From Streptomyces sp. Ru71 (GTDB taxonomy: Bacteria > Actinomycetota > Actinomycetes > Streptomycetales > Streptomycetaceae), in the NCBI RefSeq assembly GCF_002920535.1, contig NZ_PQSS01000018.1, positions 1-64,000 on the forward strand: DNA of 64,000 nucleotides, read 5' to 3'. The notes under the pieces were generated by a model. The model did no database searches and was not told the DNA's origin. It saw only the letters and a list, made by a program, of their open reading frames with translations. This document shows positions 7,744 to 15,855 of the stretch, in pieces (position 1 is the first letter of the stretch; every line of letters begins with the position of its first letter). A program made the translations under genes and the position numbers.

Positions 7744-8709
7744 GTGACCATGCCCACTACCGCACCCACAGCACACGCTCTCGCCGACGTCACCGCGTCC
7801 GACAGCACGCTGCGCCGCTTCCTGCACGGGCTGCCCGGCGTCGACGCGGTCGGCCTGGAGGCGCGCGCCGCGTCTCTCGGCACCCGTTCCATCAAGACCA
7901 CCGCGAAGGCGTACGCCATCGACCTCGCCATCTCGATGGTCGACCTGACGACGCTGGAAGGCGCGGACACCCCGGGCAAGGTCCGGGCGCTCGGCGCCAA
8001 GGCGGTCCACCCCGACCCCACCGACCGGACGACTCCGGCCACCGCGGCCGTCTGCGTCTACCCCGACATGGTGGCCGCCGCCAAGGAGGCCGTCGCCGGT
8101 TCCGGCGTGAAGGTCGCCTCCGTGGCCACCGCCTTCCCGGCCGGCCGCGCCGCCCTGGAGGTGAAGCTCGCCGACGTGAAGGACGCCGTCGCCGCGGGCG
8201 CCGACGAGATCGACATGGTCATCGACCGTGGCGCGTTCCTCGCCGGCAAGTACCTCAAGGTGTACGACGAGATCGTCGCGGTGAAGGAGGCCTGCGGGAC
8301 GAGCGCCCGGCTGAAGGTCATCTTCGAGACCGGGGAGCTGTCGACGTACGACAACATCCGCCGCGCCTCCTGGCTGGGCATGCTCGCCGGCGCCGACTTC
8401 ATCAAGACCTCCACGGGCAAGGTCGCGGTGAACGCCACGCCCGCCAACACCCTGCTGATGCTGGAGGCCGTGCGCGACTTCCGGGCCCAGACCGGGGTAC
8501 AGGTGGGAGTGAAGCCCGCCGGCGGCATCCGGACCAGCAAGGACGCGATCAAGTTCCTGGTCCTGGTCAACGAGACCGTCGGCGAGGACTGGCTGGACAA
8601 CCACTGGTTCCGCTTCGGCGCCTCCTCGCTGCTGAACGACCTGCTGATGCAGCGTCAGAAGCTGGCCACCGGCCGCTACTCCGGCCCCGACTACGTGACG
8701 GTGGACTGA
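7744..8709 (+). CDS. deoC: Deoxyribose-phosphate aldolase
   Basis: A 321-residue class I aldolase that cleaves 2-deoxyribose-5-phosphate into acetaldehyde and glyceraldehyde-3-phosphate, the last step of deoxynucleoside catabolism. The TIM barrel carries AYAIDLAISMVDLTTLEG, EIDMVIDRGAFLAGKY, the Schiff-base lysine in DFIKTSTGK and the second active-site lysine in GVKPAGGIRTS. The N-terminus is extended by some 50 residues compared with the E. coli enzyme. GTG 7744 is preferred, with ATG 7750 as an alternative, because the operator and -10 box lie immediately upstream. The aldehyde dehydrogenase gene starts 6 bases after the stop, so aldolase and acetaldehyde oxidation are co-transcribed. Confidence 0.93.
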   Translation: MTMPTTAPTAHALADVTASDSTLRRFLHGLPGVDAVGLEARAASLGTRSIKTTAKAYAIDLAISMVDLTTLEGADTPGKVRALGAKAVHPDPTDRTTPATAAVCVYPDMVAAAKEAVAGSGVKVASVATAFPAGRAALEVKLADVKDAVAAGADEIDMVIDRGAFLAGKYLKVYDEIVAVKEACGTSARLKVIFETGELSTYDNIRRASWLGMLAGADFIKTSTGKVAVNATPANTLLMLEAVRDFRAQTGVQVGVKPAGGIRTSKDAIKFLVLVNETVGEDWLDNHWFRFGASSLLNDLLMQRQKLATGRYSGPDYVTVD

Positions 8710-8715
8710 TCGATC

Positions 8716-10146
8716 ATGGTTTTTGAGTACGCACCGGCGCCCGAGTCCCGCTCGATCGTCGACATCGCCCCGTCCTACGGCCTGTTCATCGACGGCGAGT
8801 TCGTGGAGGCCGCCGACGGCAAGGTCTTCAAGACGGTCTCCCCGTCGACGGAAGAGGTCCTCTCCGAGGTCGCCCAGGCCGGCACCGAGGACGTCGACCG
8901 CGCCGTGAAGGCCGCCCGCAAGGCGTTCGAGAAGTGGTCGGCGCTGCCCGGCTCCGAGCGCGCCAAGTACCTGTTCCGCATCGCGCGGATCATCCAGGAG
9001 CGCAGCCGCGAGCTGGCCGTGCTGGAGACGCTGGACAACGGCAAGCCGATCAAGGAGACCCGCGACGCGGACCTCCCGCTGGTCGCGGCGCACTTCTTCT
9101 ACTACGCGGGCTGGGCCGACAAGCTCGACCACGCGGGCTTCGGGCCGAACCCGCGCCCGCTGGGCGTCGCCGGCCAGGTCATCCCCTGGAACTTCCCGCT
9201 GCTGATGCTGGCGTGGAAGATCGCCCCGGCGCTGGCGACCGGCAACACGGTCGTCCTCAAGCCGGCCGAGACCACCCCGCTGTCGGCGCTGTTCTTCGCG
9301 GACATCTGCCGCCAGGCCGGCCTGCCCAAGGGAGTCGTCAACATCCTCCCGGGCTACGGCGACACCGGCGCCGCGCTCGTCGCGCACCCCGACGTGAACA
9401 AGGTCGCCTTCACCGGCTCCACGGCCGTCGGCAAGGAGATCGCGCGGACGGTCGCAGGCTCGCGCAAGAAGCTCACCCTCGAACTGGGCGGCAAGGGCGC
9501 CAACATCGTCTTCGACGACGCCCCCATCGACCAGGCCGTCGAGGGCATCGTCAACGGCATCTTCTTCAACCAGGGCCAGGTCTGCTGCGCGGGCTCCCGG
9601 CTGCTGGTCCAGGAGTCGGTCCAGGACGAGCTGCTGGACTCGCTCAAGCGCCGGCTCTCCACGCTGCGCCTCGGCGACCCGCTGGACAAGAACACCGACA
9701 TCGGCGCGATCAACTCCGAGGAGCAGCTCTCCCGGATCACCACCCTCGTCGAGCAGGGCGAGGCGGAGGGCGCCGAGCGCTGGTCCCCGGCCTGCGAGAT
9801 CCCCGAGAGCGGCTACTGGTTCGCGCCGACGCTGTTCACGAACGTCACCCAGGCGCACACCATCGCGCGCGACGAGATCTTCGGCCCGGTGCTGTCGGTC
9901 CTCACCTTCCGCACCCCGGACGAGGCCGTCGCCAAGGCGAACAACACCCCGTACGGGCTGTCCGCGGGCGTGTGGACGGAGAAGGGTTCGCGGATCCTCG
10001 CCGTCGCCAACAAGCTGCGCGCCGGTGTCGTCTGGTCCAACACGTTCAACAAGTTCGACCCGACCTCGCCGTTCGGCGGTTACAAGGAGTCGGGCTTCGG
10101 CCGCGAGGGCGGCCGCCACGGCCTGGAGGCGTACCTCGATGTCTGA
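8716..10146 (+). CDS. Aldehyde dehydrogenase, catalytically complete
   Basis: A 476-residue NAD(P)-dependent aldehyde dehydrogenase. It has the PWNFPLLM and KPAETTPLSAL cofactor motifs, FTGSTAVGKEI, the general-base glutamate in LELGGKGAN, the nucleophile in FFNQGQVCCAGSR (Cys290) and DEIFGPV. Next to deoC, the likely substrate is the acetaldehyde that DeoC releases, converted to acetate. This is inferred from the operon; substrate range cannot be read from sequence. The final codons overlap the next gene by 8 bases (10139-10146), so translation is coupled to the truncated second dehydrogenase, which suggests the two proteins act as one complex. Confidence 0.92.
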   Translation: MVFEYAPAPESRSIVDIAPSYGLFIDGEFVEAADGKVFKTVSPSTEEVLSEVAQAGTEDVDRAVKAARKAFEKWSALPGSERAKYLFRIARIIQERSRELAVLETLDNGKPIKETRDADLPLVAAHFFYYAGWADKLDHAGFGPNPRPLGVAGQVIPWNFPLLMLAWKIAPALATGNTVVLKPAETTPLSALFFADICRQAGLPKGVVNILPGYGDTGAALVAHPDVNKVAFTGSTAVGKEIARTVAGSRKKLTLELGGKGANIVFDDAPIDQAVEGIVNGIFFNQGQVCCAGSRLLVQESVQDELLDSLKRRLSTLRLGDPLDKNTDIGAINSEEQLSRITTLVEQGEAEGAERWSPACEIPESGYWFAPTLFTNVTQAHTIARDEIFGPVLSVLTFRTPDEAVAKANNTPYGLSAGVWTEKGSRILAVANKLRAGVVWSNTFNKFDPTSPFGGYKESGFGREGGRHGLEAYLDV

Positions 10147-11029
10147 CGATCAGCGGCTTTCCGTCTTCAAGACCTACAAGCTGTACGTGGGCGGCAAGTT
10201 CCCGCGTTCCGAGAGCGGCCGGGTGTACGAGGTGACGGACTCGAAGGGCAAGTGGCTGGCCAACGCTCCCCAGTCCTCCCGCAAGGACGCCCGGGACGCG
10301 GTCGTGGCCGCGCGCAAGGCGTTCGGCGGCTGGTCCGGCGCGACCGCCTACAACCGCGGCCAGGTGCTGTACCGGGTGGCGGAGATGCTGGAGGGCCGCC
10401 GGGACCAGTTCGTGCGCGAGGTCGCGGACGCGGAGGGCCTGTCGAAGTCGAAGGCGGCCGCGGTCGTGGACGCCACGATCGACCGCTGGGTCTGGTACGC
10501 GGGCTGGACCGACAAGATCGCCCAGGTGATCGGCGGCGCCAACCCGGTCGCGGGCCCGTACTTCAACCTCTCCTCCCCCGAGCCGACCGGTGTGGTCGCC
10601 GTGGTGGCCCCGCAGGAGTCGTCGTTCCTCGGCCTGGTCTCGGTGCTCGCGCCCGTGCTCGCCACCGGCAACACGGCGGTCGTCGTCGCCTCCGAGAAGG
10701 CCCCGCTGCCCGCCCTGTCCCTGGCCGAGGTGCTGGCCACCTCCGACGTGCCCGGCGGTGTCGTCAACGTGCTGTCCGGCCGTACGGCGGAGATCGCCAA
10801 GCCGCTGGCCGCGCACCAGGACGTCAACGCGATCGACCTGGCCGGCGCGGACGAGGAGCTGGCCAAGGAGCTGGAGATCGCCGCGGCGGACAACCTCAAG
10901 CGCGTTCTTCGTCCACAGCCTGTGGATTACTTCGCGACCCCGGGCATCGACCGCATGACGGCGTTCCTGGAGACCAAGACGGTCTGGCACCCGACGGGTT
11001 CGCTGGGCGCCTCCGGCTCGTCCTACTGA
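10139..11029 (+). CDS. Truncated, catalytically incomplete aldehyde dehydrogenase domain (ALDH16-type partner)
   Basis: A 296-residue protein aligning with the N-terminal, NAD-binding half of aldehyde dehydrogenases (KLYVGGKFPRSESGRVYEV, AVVAARKAFGGWS, WYAGWTDKIAQ, TGVVAVVAPQESS, LAPVLATGNTAVVVASE). The sequence then stops: there is no ELGGK glutamate, no GQxCC nucleophile and no FGP motif. FTGS is replaced by NAIDLAGAD. The reading frame is intact and well coded, so this is not decay. A full ALDH followed by a non-catalytic partial ALDH is the domain order of the single-chain ALDH16 proteins; here they appear split into two translationally coupled genes. A structural or channelling role is my inference. 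Confidence 0.85.
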   Translation: MSDDQRLSVFKTYKLYVGGKFPRSESGRVYEVTDSKGKWLANAPQSSRKDARDAVVAARKAFGGWSGATAYNRGQVLYRVAEMLEGRRDQFVREVADAEGLSKSKAAAVVDATIDRWVWYAGWTDKIAQVIGGANPVAGPYFNLSSPEPTGVVAVVAPQESSFLGLVSVLAPVLATGNTAVVVASEKAPLPALSLAEVLATSDVPGGVVNVLSGRTAEIAKPLAAHQDVNAIDLAGADEELAKELEIAAADNLKRVLRPQPVDYFATPGIDRMTAFLETKTVWHPTGSLGASGSSY

Positions 11030-11043
11030 CCGCCACCCCCCAC

Positions 11044-11089
11044 GCGAGAGCCGCGCCACCCCTCCGTCCGGGGGCGGCGCGGCTCTCGC
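11044..11089. terminator. Bidirectional terminator after the deoC operon
   Basis: GCGAGAGCCGCGCC (11044-11057) pairs perfectly with GGCGCGGCTCTCGC (11076-11089), and the loop itself can pair (CCCC with GGGG). It lies between convergent genes and can serve both. Confidence 0.8.
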
Positions 11090-11107
11090 ACGTGTGCGCC
11101 GGGCGGG

Positions 11108-11554
11108 TCAGCCCAGCGGCCCGCCCTGCACCCCGCCGAGCAGGCCCGTCACCTGGCCCAGCACCGGGATGCTGCCGACCGACTGCGCCTGCGCGATCGG
11201 GGCGGTCAGCGCCTGGGTGGCCACCGGCTTGAAGTCGGCGACCTGGGTGCCGGCGCCGTTGTCCAGCGGGTCGACGCCGGTGCCGGCGAGCGGGTTGGGC
11301 TTGAGGCCGGCGACCGGTCCGGTGACATAGCCGACCGAGCCGGTCAGCGCCGTCAGACCGGCCTTCGGGTCGACCTTGCCGAGGGAGGAGGCGCGGTGCG
11401 GCACCTCCAGGAGCGGGGCGCCCGGGTCCGTCGCCGGGGTGAGGACGTCCGCTGAGGCCGTCGCCGCCCCGGCGGCCATCGCCGCGCCCACGGTCGCGAG
11501 GGCGACCAGGGCACGGCGGCCGGTCGAGGTGTGGGAGGAGTCGTGTCGCGCCAT
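11108..11554 (-). CDS. Small secreted Ala/Gly/Pro-rich protein
   Basis: A 148-residue exported protein of unknown function. An Arg/His-rich start (TGRRALVALATVGAAMAAGAATASA) forms a clear signal peptide ending near residue 37. The mature part has no cysteine and few charges. Its C-terminal stretch GQVTGLLGGVQGGPLG resembles that of the secreted protein at 17475-17822 (KPVTGLLGGLPVQGL), so the two look like members of one family. AAGGTGG precedes the ATG at 11554 at normal spacing. It may be a cell-envelope protein; nothing more specific can be said. Confidence 0.75.
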   Translation of the reverse strand: MARHDSSHTSTGRRALVALATVGAAMAAGAATASADVLTPATDPGAPLLEVPHRASSLGKVDPKAGLTALTGSVGYVTGPVAGLKPNPLAGTGVDPLDNGAGTQVADFKPVATQALTAPIAQAQSVGSIPVLGQVTGLLGGVQGGPLG

Positions 11555-11705
11555 CGCCGGTGCCACCTTCTGCTGCGTGGATCTGCACTGTGCCCGCTAC
11601 GAGACGTAACCGGGTCGACGCGAAGCGTAGTTGAGGTGTGATGCGCGCTCCAAAGCCGACCCGCGGGGTCGGCAGCGCGGCCACCATGCGTCAAACTGGT
11701 GTTCC

Positions 11706-12359
11706 GTGAGCCTTCATCCCCCCTCCCGCGCCCGTGTCGTGCTGCTGTGCGGCCCCTCGGGCTCGGGCAAGTCCCTCGTCGCCGCCCGTTCCGGGCTGCC
11801 GGTCCTGCGCCTGGACGACTTCTACAAGGAGGGCGACGACCCGACGCTGCCCCTGGTGGAGGGGAGCTCCGACATCGACTGGGACCATCCGCAGTCCTGG
11901 GACGCCGACGTCGCCCTCGCCGCGATCGCCGAACTGTGCGCCACCGGCTCGACCCGCATACCGGTGTACGACCTGTCGCTGAGCGCCCGCACCGGTGAGG
12001 AGACGCTGCACATCGGCCGGACGCCGCTGTTCATCGCGGAGGGCATCTTCGCCGCCGAGATCGTCGAGCGGTGCCGGGAGGCGGGGCTGCTGGCGGACGC
12101 GCTGTGCCTGAACCGGGGCGCGCTCACCACGTTCCGCCGGCGGTTCGTGCGGGATCTGAAGGAGGGCCGCAAGTCGGTGCCGTTCCTGCTGCGGCGCGGC
12201 TGGCGGCTGATGCGCGCCGAGCGGTCGATCGTCGCCCGTCAGACGGCGCTGGGCGCCCACCCGTGCGACCGTGACGAGGCCCTCGGCCGGCTCGCGGCAG
12301 CGGCGGCGGGACGGCAGGCGCGGGGCAGGTCGGCGGCGGCCTCGCCGTCGTCGTCGTAG
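11706..12359 (+). CDS. Uridine kinase-like P-loop protein
   Basis: A 217-residue P-loop kinase: Walker A GPSGSGKS at about residues 15-22, the LRLDDFYKEGDD motif seen in uridine/cytidine kinases, DWDHPQSWD with the substrate-binding Asp/His region, YDLSLSART, and FIAEGIFAAE. These support phosphorylation of uridine or cytidine to the monophosphate. The final 25 residues are low-complexity Ala/Ser/Arg. It starts at GTG 11706. Unlike other nucleoside genes in this window it has no CTACGCGCGTAG site, consistent with a salvage rather than a catabolic role. A hairpin terminates it. Confidence 0.82.
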   Translation: MSLHPPSRARVVLLCGPSGSGKSLVAARSGLPVLRLDDFYKEGDDPTLPLVEGSSDIDWDHPQSWDADVALAAIAELCATGSTRIPVYDLSLSARTGEETLHIGRTPLFIAEGIFAAEIVERCREAGLLADALCLNRGALTTFRRRFVRDLKEGRKSVPFLLRRGWRLMRAERSIVARQTALGAHPCDRDEALGRLAAAAAGRQARGRSAAASPSSS

Positions 12360-12372
12360 CGGCGCACGGGAA

Positions 12373-12411
12373 AGCGGGACTGGACGGACCCCCCGGCCCT
12401 CCAGTCCCGCT
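12373..12411. terminator. Terminator between the uridine kinase gene and sigQ
   Basis: AGCGGGACTGGA (12373-12384) and TCCAGTCCCGCT (12400-12411) form a perfect 12-bp stem between converging genes. Confidence 0.8.
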
Positions 12412-12416
12412 CCTGT

Positions 12417-12538
12417 TTCCCCCGTGATCCCCCCGGGCCCTGCGACTCCCCACGTCCCCCGTGGAGTTCCCCCGGCCCCGGTCGGTCCCCCCGGACCGTG
12501 CCACCCCCGTGGCTCCCCCGTTGTTCCCCCGTGAACCT
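12417..12538 (-). repeat. G-run cluster downstream of sigQ
   Basis: Read on the minus strand, the stretch after the sigQ stop repeats CACGGGGGA-type words and has many runs of five or six G. Two more copies (CCCCCGTG on the plus strand) occur inside the 5' part of sigQ near 13100-13125. RNA from sigQ could form G-quadruplex structures here. No gene is visible. Confidence 0.5.
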
Positions 12539-13276
12539 TCAGGCGACCAGTTCGCCGAAGGCGTCCTCCTGGTCACGGCCGAAGCTGAGGACCTCGTCCT
12601 CGCGCAGCCGGCGCAGCGAGCGCCAGATGCTGGACTTCACCGTGCCGACACTGATGTCGAGGATCTCCGCGATCTCCGGGTCCGTGCGGCCCTCGTAGTA
12701 GCGCAGGACCAGCATGGTGCGCTGGAGTTCCGGCAGCCGGGCGAGCGCCTGCCACAGGACGGCGCGCAGCTCGGTGCCGCGCATCGCGTCCGTGTCGCCG
12801 GGCGTCTCCGGCAGCTCCTCGGTCGGGTACTCGTTCAGCTTGCGGCGGCGCCACGCGCTGATGTGCAGGTTGGTCATGGTGCGGCGCAGGTAGCCGCCGA
12901 CCGCGGCCTTGTCGGTGATCCGGTCCCACGCCCGGTAGGTCGAGAACAGCGCGCTCTGCAGCAGGTCCTCGGCCTCGAAGCGGTCACCGGTGAGGTGGTA
13001 GGCGGTGGCGTACAGGGAGGCGCGGCGCTCCTGGACGTAGGCGGTGAACTCCGCCTCCGTCAGGGACCTCCGCTCCCCCGGGTCCTCCCCGTACGCGCTT
13101 CCCCCGTGCGGTTCCCCCGTGAAACCGTCGACCACCGTCATGATCGCGGTGTGCTGTCGTCCGGTGCCGCGAGCGCACCCCCGCCCGCTCACAGCACCGG
13201 ACTTCTCGGAACTCCGGTGCACGTCGTGCAGACGCGTGACCACTGCGCTGGTGCTGGTGCTGTGCAGCGTGTTCAT
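12539..13276 (-). CDS. sigQ: RNA polymerase sigma factor SigQ (ECF family)
   Basis: A 245-residue ECF-type sigma factor. Region 2 runs from about residue 85 (RRASLYATAYHLTGDRFEAEDLLQSALFSTYRAWDRI), followed by the YLRRTMTNLHISAWRRR region 2.4. Region 4 is LPELQRTMLVLRYYEGRTDPEIAEILDISVGTVKSSIWRSL. The first 75 residues are a poorly conserved extension. It starts at ATG 13276, preceded by a G-rich ribosome-binding sequence. It is divergent from afsQ1, the arrangement known from S. coelicolor, where AfsQ1 controls sigQ and SigQ opposes AfsQ1/Q2 in antibiotic control. The naming rests on that arrangement and on the match of the neighbours. An AfsQ1-type box lies in the shared promoter region. 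Confidence 0.88.
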   Translation of the reverse strand: MNTLHSTSTSAVVTRLHDVHRSSEKSGAVSGRGCARGTGRQHTAIMTVVDGFTGEPHGGSAYGEDPGERRSLTEAEFTAYVQERRASLYATAYHLTGDRFEAEDLLQSALFSTYRAWDRITDKAAVGGYLRRTMTNLHISAWRRRKLNEYPTEELPETPGDTDAMRGTELRAVLWQALARLPELQRTMLVLRYYEGRTDPEIAEILDISVGTVKSSIWRSLRRLREDEVLSFGRDQEDAFGELVA

Positions 13277-13386
13277 CTCGCGCCCCCCGTCGTGGACTTT
13301 CCGGTGTTCGGTCTGACTCGGGCGGTGGTTGGCTGCCCGATGCCGAAAAGCTTGCCCCGGCACTTTCATCGCCGTGTCCGCCGACT

Positions 13387-13402
13387 GTCACAGACGTGTC
13401 AC
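13387..13402. promoter_or_regulatory. AfsQ1-binding box in the sigQ-afsQ1 intergenic region
   Basis: GTCAC-AGACGT-GTCAC is an exact match to the direct-repeat AfsQ1 consensus GTnAC-n6-GTnAC known from S. coelicolor. It lies 111 bases upstream of sigQ and 112 bases upstream of afsQ1, so it can serve either or both. Confidence 0.8.
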
Positions 13403-13514
13403 AGGGGTACGGCACGGTCATCGCCAAGATCGTGCACAGCTCCGGGTGTCACTCTCGCCGGTTCTGCACAACCCACAGGTGAACAAGGCGACCTCCATGG
13501 GCCAGAATGAGCCC

Positions 13515-14192
13515 GTGCCTTCCCTGTTGCTGATCGAGGACGACGACGCCATCCGCACGGCCCTGGAGCTCTCACTGACGCGCCAGGGACACCGCGTGGC
13601 GACCGCTGCCAGCGGTGAGGACGGTCTGAAGCTGCTGCGCGAGCAGCGGCCGGATCTGATCGTGCTGGACGTGATGCTGCCCGGCATCGACGGTTTCGAG
13701 GTGTGCCGGCGCATCCGGCGCACCGACCAGCTGCCGATCATCCTGCTGACCGCGCGCAGCGACGACATCGACGTCGTGGTCGGTCTGGAGTCCGGCGCGG
13801 ACGACTACGTCGTCAAGCCGGTGCAGGGGCGGGTCCTGGACGCCCGGATCCGGGCCGTGCTGCGACGCGGCGAGCGGGAGTCGACGGACTCGGCGACCTT
13901 CGGCAGCCTGGTCATCGACCGCTCGGCGATGACCGTGACGAAGAACGGCGAGGATCTCCAGCTCACGCCGACCGAGCTGCGGCTGCTGCTGGAGCTGAGC
14001 CGGCGGCCGGGTCAGGCGCTGTCGCGGCAGCAGCTGCTGCGGCTGGTGTGGGAGCACGACTACCTCGGTGACTCCCGGCTGGTGGACGCGTGTGTCCAGC
14101 GGCTGCGCGCCAAGGTGGAGGACGTGCCCTCGTCCCCGACGCTGATCCGTACCGTGCGTGGTGTCGGCTACCGCCTGGATCCGCCGTCGTGA
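13515..14192 (+). CDS. afsQ1: Two-component response regulator AfsQ1
   Basis: A 225-residue OmpR/PhoB-type regulator. The receiver domain has the acidic pocket EDDD, the phosphoacceptor Asp52 in LIVLDVMLPG, the Thr in LLTAR and the Lys in DDYVVKP. The C-terminal winged helix includes LTPTELRLLLELSRRPGQALSRQQLLRLVW and the recognition helix DSRLVDACVQRLRAKVE. In S. coelicolor it activates sigQ and, under glutamate or nitrogen imbalance, antibiotic and metabolic genes. GTG 13515 gives the length of the known protein; ATG 13497 in the same frame would add six residues. The afsQ2 kinase follows after 88 bases. Confidence 0.95.
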   Translation: MPSLLLIEDDDAIRTALELSLTRQGHRVATAASGEDGLKLLREQRPDLIVLDVMLPGIDGFEVCRRIRRTDQLPIILLTARSDDIDVVVGLESGADDYVVKPVQGRVLDARIRAVLRRGERESTDSATFGSLVIDRSAMTVTKNGEDLQLTPTELRLLLELSRRPGQALSRQQLLRLVWEHDYLGDSRLVDACVQRLRAKVEDVPSSPTLIRTVRGVGYRLDPPS

Positions 14193-14280
14193 GCGACGCA
14201 CGCGCGGCCGCCGGGCCGCAGACGGACGCGAAGGACGCACCTGTGCGCCGCGCGGGCGGAGAAGCGAACGGTAAGACTCG

Positions 14281-15855
14281 GTGAGAGATCAGCACGAAGA
14301 GTCCCGCGCCCCCGAGGCCGCGGATCGCAAGGGAGTTTTCTCGCGGCTGCGCTTCACCAGCCTGCGCCTGCGGCTGGTCGTGGTGTTCGGGCTGGTCGCG
14401 CTGACCGCCGCCGTGTCCGCGTCCGGGATCGCCTACTGGCTGAACCGGGAGGCGGTCCTCACCCGCGCCCAGGACGCGGTGCTGCGTGACTTCCAGCAGG
14501 AGATGCAGAACCGGGCGGGCGCGCTGCCGGCCCACCCCGGCCAGGACGAACTGCAGCACACCGCCGGGCAGATGGCCAACAGCAGCCAGCGCTTCAGCGT
14601 GCTGCTGGTGGCCACGGACGCCGGCGGCAAGACGGTGTACGGCAACTCCGGCGGCCTGAACGGCTTCTCGCTGGACGAGGTGCCCAAGTCGCTGCGGGCG
14701 GCGGTGGACCGCAAGCAGAAGCTGACGGCGGCCAACAAGTCGCCGTACCACCTGTACTGGCAGCGGGTCGTCGAGGACGGCAAGCCGTATCTGGTGGCCG
14801 GGACGAGGGTGATCGGCGGCGGGCCGACCGGGTACATGCTCAAGTCGCTGGAGCCGGAGGCGAAGGACCTCAACTCACTGGCCTGGTCGCTGGGGATCGC
14901 CACCGGTCTGGCGCTGATCGGCGCGGCGCTGCTCGCGCAGGCCGCCGCCACGACCGTGCTGAAGCCGGTGCACCGGCTCGGGGTGGCCGCGCGCCGGCTC
15001 GGCGAGGGGAAGCTGGACACCCGGCTGCGGGTGTCGGGCACGGACGAACTGGCCGACCTGTCCCGGACGTTCAACAACGCGGCTCAGGCGCTGGAGAAGC
15101 GGGTCGCGGACATGGCGGCCCGGGACGAGGCGTCGCGGCGGTTCGTCGCGGACATGAGCCATGAGCTGCGCACTCCGCTGACGGCCATCACCGCGGTGAC
15201 CGAGGTGCTGGAGGAGGAGCTGGAGGCCGGCGGCATCGACCCGATGATCGACCCGGCGGTACGGCTGGTGGTCTCCGAGACGCGGCGGCTGAACGACCTC
15301 GTCGAGAACCTGATGGAGGTCACCCGCTTCGACGCCGGCACGGCGCGGCTGGTGCTGGACGACGTCGACGTCGCCGACCAGATCACCGCCTGCATCGACG
15401 CCCGCGCCTGGCTGGACGCCGTGGAGCTGGACGCCGAGCGCGGCATCCACGCCCGGCTCGACCCGCGCCGCCTGGACGTCATACTCGCCAACCTGATCGG
15501 CAACGCCCTCAAGCACGGCGGGTCGCCGGTGCGGGTGTCGGTGCGGGAGACGGACAGCGAGGTCGTCATCCAGGTGCGCGACCACGGGCCCGGCATCCCC
15601 GAGGAGGTCCTGCCGCACGTCTTCGACCGCTTCTACAAGGCCAGCGCCTCCCGGCCGCGCTCGGAGGGCAGCGGGCTCGGTCTGTCCATCGCGATGGAGA
15701 ACGCCCATATCCACGGCGGCGAGATCTCCGCGGCCAACTCCGAGGAGGGCGGCGCGGTCTTCACGCTGCGGCTGCCGCGGGACGCGTCGGAGCTGGCCCG
15801 GCAGGAGGAGCAGGGCGCGCGGGACAAGCGCCTGGAGAAGGAGGGGGACGCCTGA
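14281..15855 (+). CDS. afsQ2: Sensor histidine kinase AfsQ2
   Basis: A 524-residue membrane kinase. Transmembrane helix 1 is about residues 33-52 (RLVVVFGLVALTAAVSASGIAYW). An extracellular sensor of about 150 residues follows, then helix 2 near 200-222 (LAWSLGIATGLALIGAALLAQAA) and a HAMP segment. The phosphoacceptor is His294 in MSHELRTPLT. The ATPase domain carries NLIGNALKHGG, DHGPGIP and GSGLGLS. Partner is AfsQ1. Its stop codon overlaps the start of the lipoprotein gene (TGATG at 15853-15857), so the lipoprotein belongs to the same operon. Confidence 0.95.
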   Translation: MRDQHEESRAPEAADRKGVFSRLRFTSLRLRLVVVFGLVALTAAVSASGIAYWLNREAVLTRAQDAVLRDFQQEMQNRAGALPAHPGQDELQHTAGQMANSSQRFSVLLVATDAGGKTVYGNSGGLNGFSLDEVPKSLRAAVDRKQKLTAANKSPYHLYWQRVVEDGKPYLVAGTRVIGGGPTGYMLKSLEPEAKDLNSLAWSLGIATGLALIGAALLAQAAATTVLKPVHRLGVAARRLGEGKLDTRLRVSGTDELADLSRTFNNAAQALEKRVADMAARDEASRRFVADMSHELRTPLTAITAVTEVLEEELEAGGIDPMIDPAVRLVVSETRRLNDLVENLMEVTRFDAGTARLVLDDVDVADQITACIDARAWLDAVELDAERGIHARLDPRRLDVILANLIGNALKHGGSPVRVSVRETDSEVVIQVRDHGPGIPEEVLPHVFDRFYKASASRPRSEGSGLGLSIAMENAHIHGGEISAANSEEGGAVFTLRLPRDASELARQEEQGARDKRLEKEGDA

